A DNA stretch of 64,000 bases from Natrinema amylolyticum (GTDB lineage: Archaea; Halobacteriota; Halobacteria; Halobacteriales; Natrialbaceae). This document shows, in pieces, positions 59,725 to 64,000 of this stretch (position 1 is its first letter; each line of letters opens with the position of its first letter). The notes below the pieces were generated by a model. That model worked only from the letters and a program-made list of their open reading frames with translations. It searched no databases and was not told the DNA's origin. Position numbers and translations under genes: made by a program. The stretch lies in the NCBI RefSeq assembly GCF_020515625.1, contig NZ_JAIWPJ010000003.1, positions 496,001-560,000 on the forward strand, given 5' to 3'.

Positions 59725-60960
59725 ATGACAGCTAGCCGTCAGCTCGTCGCGGCGCTCGAGGCGCTCGAGGTGGAAAACGTGTTCGTCTACGTCGGCGACG
59801 CCGTCCGTTGGGACGCGACGTCGGATCGAATATCCGATCGGGCGGCGACGGTGCGAACGGTGAGCGCCTCGACGCACAGTCCCAGTTCGTTCGCCTCGCT
59901 GGCGACCGGTCGCTACGCGACGAACCACGGCGTCGTCACGTTCGATCGCCGACTGCCGTCCGACGCGTTCCGGCTGTTCGACGTGCCGGACCGCGAGACG
60001 CGCTTTCTCAACTCGATCTTCGCGTACGCCGAGCGGGAGCACGGAAACGCCGTCGATCCGATCCACTCCGTCCTCGACGTCGAGCCGCCGGCCGTCGACG
60101 ACCCGTTCGACGGCCTCGAGCCGCCGTTCGTCGCGATGGAACGGGGGCCCGGCGGACACGCGCCGTACGGCGACTTCGCCGGGACCGCATCGGAGTACTT
60201 CCGGCGGCGGGGCGGTGCGGACGCGGAGCGACTCCGCGACGAGTATCGGCGGAGCGTCGAACTGGACACCGACCGCTTCTTCGAGCGGCTGACGCGCCTC
60301 GAGGAGGCAGGGCTCGCCGAGGAGACGCTCGTCATTTACACCTCGGATCACGGTGAACTGCTCGGCGAGGGCGGCGAACTCGGGCACAGTTCGCCGATGC
60401 GGCCCGAACTCGTCTACGTGCCGACGGCGTTCTTCCATCCGGAGCTCCCGGCAATGACGATCGACGACGTCGCATTCCACCACGCCGATCTGCTCCCGAC
60501 GATCCTCGACGCGCTCGGCGTCGAGCCGCCGGTGGACCGGTCGACGTCGTTCGACGGCCGGTCGGCGGCGCGAGCACTCGCGGACGAGCCCCGACCCTGT
60601 GCGTACGAGAATCGGGTGCTACCGTCGTCGCTCCCGCTCGGGTCCGGCTCGCTCCACTACGAGGGGGTCTGGGACGCTGGCGGGGGCTACGCGTTCGCCC
60701 GGACGCCGCTGCCGGAACGGCTGCTCGTCCTCGCCGGAAAGGCGGTCGCGAGCGCGAAGCGCGGATACGTTCGCCGACACCTCCCGCACGCGCTCGGCGC
60801 GTACGTCAGCGGCGGCGCGAGCGAGTACGGCGAGCCGGCGTTTTCCGAGCGCGAGGCGACGCAACTGCTCGAGCGACTGACGGCGGATTCGGTCACCGGC
60901 GAGCGGGTCGATCTCTCGGCGGACGCGGAGCAACGACTTCGGGATCTGGGGTACACGTAG
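59725..60960 (+). CDS. sulfatase-like hydrolase/transferase
   Basis: A 411-residue alkaline-phosphatase-superfamily protein of the sulfatase branch. Metal-binding residues fit D25/D30 (VYVGDAVRWD) and D208/H209 (YTSDHGELLG). The nucleophile region is STHSPSSFASLATGRYATNHG; the formylglycine signature C/S-x-P-x-R is absent because the Arg is missing, so it is unlikely to be a classical sulfatase and may be a phosphodiesterase or phosphoethanolamine-type transferase. The C terminus is LRDLGYT. TATA-like CTTTCCTTA lies about 29 bases ahead. No signal peptide is seen. Confidence 0.85.
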   Translation: MTASRQLVAALEALEVENVFVYVGDAVRWDATSDRISDRAATVRTVSASTHSPSSFASLATGRYATNHGVVTFDRRLPSDAFRLFDVPDRETRFLNSIFAYAEREHGNAVDPIHSVLDVEPPAVDDPFDGLEPPFVAMERGPGGHAPYGDFAGTASEYFRRRGGADAERLRDEYRRSVELDTDRFFERLTRLEEAGLAEETLVIYTSDHGELLGEGGELGHSSPMRPELVYVPTAFFHPELPAMTIDDVAFHHADLLPTILDALGVEPPVDRSTSFDGRSAARALADEPRPCAYENRVLPSSLPLGSGSLHYEGVWDAGGGYAFARTPLPERLLVLAGKAVASAKRGYVRRHLPHALGAYVSGGASEYGEPAFSEREATQLLERLTADSVTGERVDLSADAEQRLRDLGYT

Positions 60961-61053
60961 CGCGACCCCCGTCCGGCGTAGCGCCGACCTACGATCGTTT
61001 CGCGCGGCGTCGGCCGCGAGTAAACGGCGAGTTTTCCCGCCGCTCACCGGTAC

Positions 61054-61060
61054 GTTTTAT
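61054..61060 (+). promoter_or_regulatory. TATA box of the GT4 gene
   Basis: GTTTTAT is centred about 34 bases before ATG 61091, giving a leader of about eight bases. Confidence 0.5.
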
Positions 61061-61090
61061 ACCGAACCGCGTCGAACGCTTCGGGCACGA

Positions 61091-62275
61091 ATGCGGGTCC
61101 TCAATAGCCTCGCCGACCCTCGAGTGGGCGGTCCCCAGTTGCGCGCGCTCGCCGTCGCGACGGGGCTTCGCGACCGCGGTATCGAGACGGTGTTTCACCT
61201 GCCCGACGGCGACGACGCGTTCGAGCGCACGGCGACGGACGAGGGATTCGAGGTCGTTCGTCCGGGGCCGTCACAGATGCGACCGCCGCCGAACGTCCTC
61301 GCGAACGCGCGCTTCGCCGCTCGCTTTCTCCCGTCCGTCTCCCGGCTCGCGGCGACGATCGAGCGCCGGGAGATCGACGTCGTCCACGCGAGCATGACCC
61401 TCGCCGTTCCGGCCGCGATCGCCGCCCGGCGGACGGACACGCCGCTGGCGTGGTTCTTCAACGACACCGGCACGCCGTGGCCGCTCGACCGGATCGCGGC
61501 CCGGCTCGCTCGAGCGACGGCGGACGAGATCGCCCTCGCCGCGGACGCGGTCGGCGACCACTTCTTCGACGACGCGGTTCCGACGCGGACGGTGTACCCG
61601 CCGGTCGACGTCGACGCGTTCGATCCGTCGACGGTGGCCGACGGCGGGACCGTCCGCGAGGAGTTGGGCGTCGCCGACGACGTCCCGATCGTCGGGACCG
61701 TCGGCAACGTCAACCCGGTCAAGGGTCACGAGTACCTGCTGCGGGCGATCGCTCGCGTCCGCGACCGGGTCGGACCGATCGCCGTTCCGATCGCCGGCAA
61801 ACTGCTCGAGTCTCGCCGGGAGTACGCGGACCGACTCCGCCGCCTTCGCGCGCGCCTCGGGCTCGAGGGGACCGTTCGGTTCCTCGGCCATCGCTCGGAC
61901 GTGCCGCGACTCCTCTCGTCGTTCGACGTGTTCGTCCTGCCCTCCGTGACGGAAGCGTGCCCGATAGCCGTCTTGGAGGCCATGGCGATGGAGTCGGCGA
62001 TCGTCGCCACGCGGGTCGGCGGCGTGCCCGAACAGCTCGCGGACGGTACCCACGGCTGGCTCGTGCCCCCGGCCGACCCGGACACGCTCGCGACCGCGAT
62101 CCGGGAGGCGCTCGCGGCCCCCGCGGAACGGCGTCGACGGGGCGCGGCGGCGCGACGCCGGGCGATCGCCCGTTTCTCGACGGAGCGATGCGTCGAACGC
62201 CATCACGACCTGTACGAGGCGGCCCTGTCCCGGTCGGCGACGTCGCGGCCGATCGAGTCGGTACGCGCCCGATAG
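61091..62275 (+). CDS. GT4 family glycosyltransferase
   Basis: A 394-residue GT-B enzyme. The N domain opens MRVLNSLADPRVGGPQLRALAV, and the mid-part DTPLAWFFNDTGTPWPLDR is the interdomain region. The C domain contains VGTVGNVNPVKGHEYLL, LGHRSDVPRLLSSFDVFVLP and EACPIAVLEAMAMESAIVAT, with the E-x7-E pair. It is a second transferase of the locus, placed immediately upstream of wecB (85-base gap). Donor and acceptor unknown. Confidence 0.93.
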   Translation: MRVLNSLADPRVGGPQLRALAVATGLRDRGIETVFHLPDGDDAFERTATDEGFEVVRPGPSQMRPPPNVLANARFAARFLPSVSRLAATIERREIDVVHASMTLAVPAAIAARRTDTPLAWFFNDTGTPWPLDRIAARLARATADEIALAADAVGDHFFDDAVPTRTVYPPVDVDAFDPSTVADGGTVREELGVADDVPIVGTVGNVNPVKGHEYLLRAIARVRDRVGPIAVPIAGKLLESRREYADRLRRLRARLGLEGTVRFLGHRSDVPRLLSSFDVFVLPSVTEACPIAVLEAMAMESAIVATRVGGVPEQLADGTHGWLVPPADPDTLATAIREALAAPAERRRRGAAARRRAIARFSTERCVERHHDLYEAALSRSATSRPIESVRAR

Positions 62276-62324
62276 GGGCGGCGAACGGTCGGCTTGCCTC
62301 GCGAAGCCGGTCGTTACGGGCTGC

Positions 62325-62332
62325 GTATTTTT
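62325..62332 (+). promoter_or_regulatory. TATA box of wecB
   Basis: GTATTTTT is centred about 33 bases before ATG 62361. Confidence 0.5.
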
Positions 62333-62360
62333 CACCCCAGACGTATTGGGGAAGACACAC

Positions 62361-63440
62361 ATGTCGACCCCCCGAATAGCGTTCGTGCTCGGCACTCGAC
62401 CGGAGATCATCAAGCTCTCGCCGCTCGTTCGGGCGTGTCTCGAGCGGGCGATCCCGCACGTCGTCGTCCACACCGGACAGCACTACTCCGAGTCGCTCGA
62501 TACGGTCTTCTTCGAGCAACTCGAGTTGCCGACGCCGGCCCACGACCTCGCGGTCGGTTCCGGCGACCACGGCGAGCAGACGGCCGCGATGATCCGCGGG
62601 CTCGAGGGCGTTCTCGAGACGGAGCGACCCGACCACGTCGTCGTCCAGGGCGACACGAACTCCGCGCTCGCCGGGGCGATCACGGCGAGCAAACGCGAGG
62701 CCTCGCTGGCGCACGTCGAGGCCGGACTGCGGAGCTTCGACCGCGAGATGCCCGAGGAGATCAACCGCGTACTGGTCGATCACGTCGCCGATCACTGCTT
62801 CGCGCCGACCGACGAGTCGGCGCGGCTGCTCGCGGCGGAGGGGATCGACGGCAATCGCGTCCGCGTCACCGGTAACACGATCGTCGACGCCGTCTTGCAG
62901 CACCGCGAGCTGGCGACGGAGAAGAGCGACGTGCTCGCGGAATACGACCTCGAGCCCGGGTCGTTCTCTCTCCTGACGGCCCACCGAGCGGAGAACGTCG
63001 ACGACCCCGAGCGCTTCGCGGGGATCCTCGAGGGCGTCGGCGCGTTCGCGACGCGGACCGACCGCGAGGTCGTCTATCCGATCCATCCGCGGGCGCGAGA
63101 GACGCTCGCGGCGTTCGAGCTGTCGGTCCCGGAGCCGATTCGGCTCGTCGACCCGCTCGACTTCCTCGACTTCCTGACCCTCGAGGACCACGCGAGCCTC
63201 GCGATCACTGATTCGGGCGGGGTCCAGGAGGAAGCGTGCATCCTCGGGACGCCGTGCGTCACGGTTCGAGACAGCACCGAACGACCGGAGACGGTCGATA
63301 TCGGTGCGAACCGACTCGTCGGGACCGACCCGGCGGCCGTCGTCGAGGGGGCCGAGGCGATGGTCGATCGGCCCAGTACGTGGTCGAATCCGTTCGGCGA
63401 CGGCGACGCCGCCGACCGGATTTTGGACGCCTTACTGTAG
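62361..63440 (+). CDS. wecB: UDP-N-acetylglucosamine 2-epimerase (non-hydrolysing)
   Basis: The product has 359 residues from ATG 62361; the TTG at 62346 is unlikely. It converts UDP-GlcNAc to UDP-ManNAc in the cytoplasm. Family motifs are GTRPEIIKLSPL (11-22), HTGQHYS, QGDTNSALAGA (D98), AHVEAGLRSFDREMPEEINR (118-136), LLTAHRAENVD, YPIHPRAR and TDSGGVQEEA. It provides ManNAc-type donors for the glycan made by the neighbouring transferases. A UDP-ManNAc dehydrogenase (wecC) is not in the window, though it could lie just beyond. Assignment is firm. Confidence 0.95.
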   Translation: MSTPRIAFVLGTRPEIIKLSPLVRACLERAIPHVVVHTGQHYSESLDTVFFEQLELPTPAHDLAVGSGDHGEQTAAMIRGLEGVLETERPDHVVVQGDTNSALAGAITASKREASLAHVEAGLRSFDREMPEEINRVLVDHVADHCFAPTDESARLLAAEGIDGNRVRVTGNTIVDAVLQHRELATEKSDVLAEYDLEPGSFSLLTAHRAENVDDPERFAGILEGVGAFATRTDREVVYPIHPRARETLAAFELSVPEPIRLVDPLDFLDFLTLEDHASLAITDSGGVQEEACILGTPCVTVRDSTERPETVDIGANRLVGTDPAAVVEGAEAMVDRPSTWSNPFGDGDAADRILDALL

Positions 63441-63506
63441 GGTATCTGTACCTTTCGGCGGACAACTGTCATAAGATAATTACCACTGTCCGTGGAGCGT
63501 CGAGTC

Positions 63507-64000
63507 ATGGCATCAGTGCTGGTAACCGGTGGACTGGGAGCGATCGGTGCGCCCCTGACCGAAGAGCTCGAACGACGCGGCCACGACGTCTGGGTCGCCG
63601 ACCGCCCGTGGAACGAACGCGAGCGGTACTACCGCTGTGACGTCAGCGAGTACCGACAGCTCGAGCGGGTCTTCGCGGACCGCGAGTTCGACTACGTCTA
63701 CCACCTCGGCGCGGAGTTCGGCCGCCGGAACGGCGAGGACTTCTACGAGACGATGTGGCAGTCCAACGCCGTCGGCACGAAGAACGTGTGCCGACTGCAG
63801 GCCGAGCACGACTTCCGACTGATCTTCTCCTCGAGCAGCGAGGTGTACGGCGATTACGACGACGTGATGGAGGAGTCCGTACCCCTCGAGGAGGGGCCGC
63901 GGCAGCTGAACGACTACGCGATCTCGAAGTGGGTCAACGAACAGCAGATCATGAACGCGGCCGACCGGCACGGCACCGAGTCCGTGCGGGTCCGCTTTTT
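63507..64000 (+). CDS. NAD-dependent sugar epimerase/dehydratase, N-terminal part
   Basis: Starts at ATG 63507 and runs past the right edge; 164 residues are visible. It is an extended SDR: VLVTGGLGAIGAPLTEEL (Rossmann GxxGxxG), YHLGAEFGRRN, SSSSEVYGDYDD and the catalytic YAISKWVNE are clear. Such enzymes interconvert nucleotide sugars (UDP-glucose/galactose epimerase, dTDP-glucose dehydratase). TATA-like CATAAGATAATT lies about 33 bases upstream. It continues the surface-glycan locus after wecB. The specific reaction cannot be set from the fragment. Confidence 0.9.
   Translation, partial: MASVLVTGGLGAIGAPLTEELERRGHDVWVADRPWNERERYYRCDVSEYRQLERVFADREFDYVYHLGAEFGRRNGEDFYETMWQSNAVGTKNVCRLQAEHDFRLIFSSSSEVYGDYDDVMEESVPLEEGPRQLNDYAISKWVNEQQIMNAADRHGTESVRVRF

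Noticed and set aside
1-64000. CRISPR arrays, insertion sequences or prophage
   Set aside because: No regularly spaced direct repeats, transposase or phage structural proteins were found; the only repeat element lacks coding capacity.

Overview
The window is chromosomal DNA of a halophilic archaeon. The base composition is GC-rich, the predicted proteins are strongly acidic, several exported proteins carry twin-arginine lipoprotein signals, TATA-like boxes lie 25-35 bases ahead of starts (leaderless style), and there is a class II archaeal tRNA-Leu. The set of CoA-ligase, CaiB and sugar ABC genes fits a metabolically versatile haloarchaeon of the Natrialbales/Haloterrigena kind, but that placement is inference. 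No integrase, transposase, rRNA or CRISPR array was found.

Bases 1-15,800 hold mixed housekeeping and accessory genes: a tungsten aldehyde ferredoxin oxidoreductase, an MFS transporter, small membrane proteins, a thiolase, a secreted beta-propeller protein, a DUF5806-like protein, the tRNA 2'-phosphotransferase KptA, tRNA-Leu(UAA) beside a tRNA-like 3' remnant, a short ferredoxin, two SDR dehydrogenases, a deacylase of the AstE/aspartoacylase family, and two tandem cyclophilins. The lipoprotein cyclophilin has no normal start codon.

Bases 15,800-49,700 form a large acyl-CoA catabolic region. It contains an IclR regulator divergent from an acyl-CoA dehydrogenase, three AMP-forming CoA ligases, a second acyl-CoA dehydrogenase, a classical thiolase, an SCP2/Ltp2-like thiolase fold translationally coupled to a DUF35 protein, a double hot-dog MaoC hydratase, SDRs, a 3-hydroxyacyl-CoA dehydrogenase, an enoyl-CoA hydratase, a CaiB/BaiF CoA-transferase, an amidase and an R2lox-like di-metal oxidase. 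Inside it sit an MFS carrier, a membrane-anchored sulfite-oxidase-family molybdoenzyme, and a complete four-gene sugar-type ABC importer. A classical activation, dehydrogenation, hydration, oxidation and cleavage route can be assembled from these genes. The Ltp2-DUF35-MaoC trio suggests an additional retro-aldol side-chain cleavage.

Bases 50,000-64,000 look like a cell-surface locus. First come a secreted coiled-coil/Ig-like/DUF4129 protein and a DUF1616 membrane protein. Then come a large GT-C-like membrane protein, two alkaline-phosphatase-superfamily enzymes, a polysaccharide flippase, two GT4 glycosyltransferases, a UDP-GlcNAc 2-epimerase (wecB) and a sugar-nucleotide epimerase/dehydratase cut by the window end. 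Together they probably make, modify and export a surface glycan.

The most unusual structures are two short leaderless mini-ORFs that end across the starts of catabolic operons behind GGAGGG sites, a long interrupted inverted repeat (47,062-47,285) with a partial third copy near 25,457, an R2lox-like protein keeping every metal and crosslink residue, the Ltp2/DUF35/MaoC module, and the cyclophilin without a start codon.
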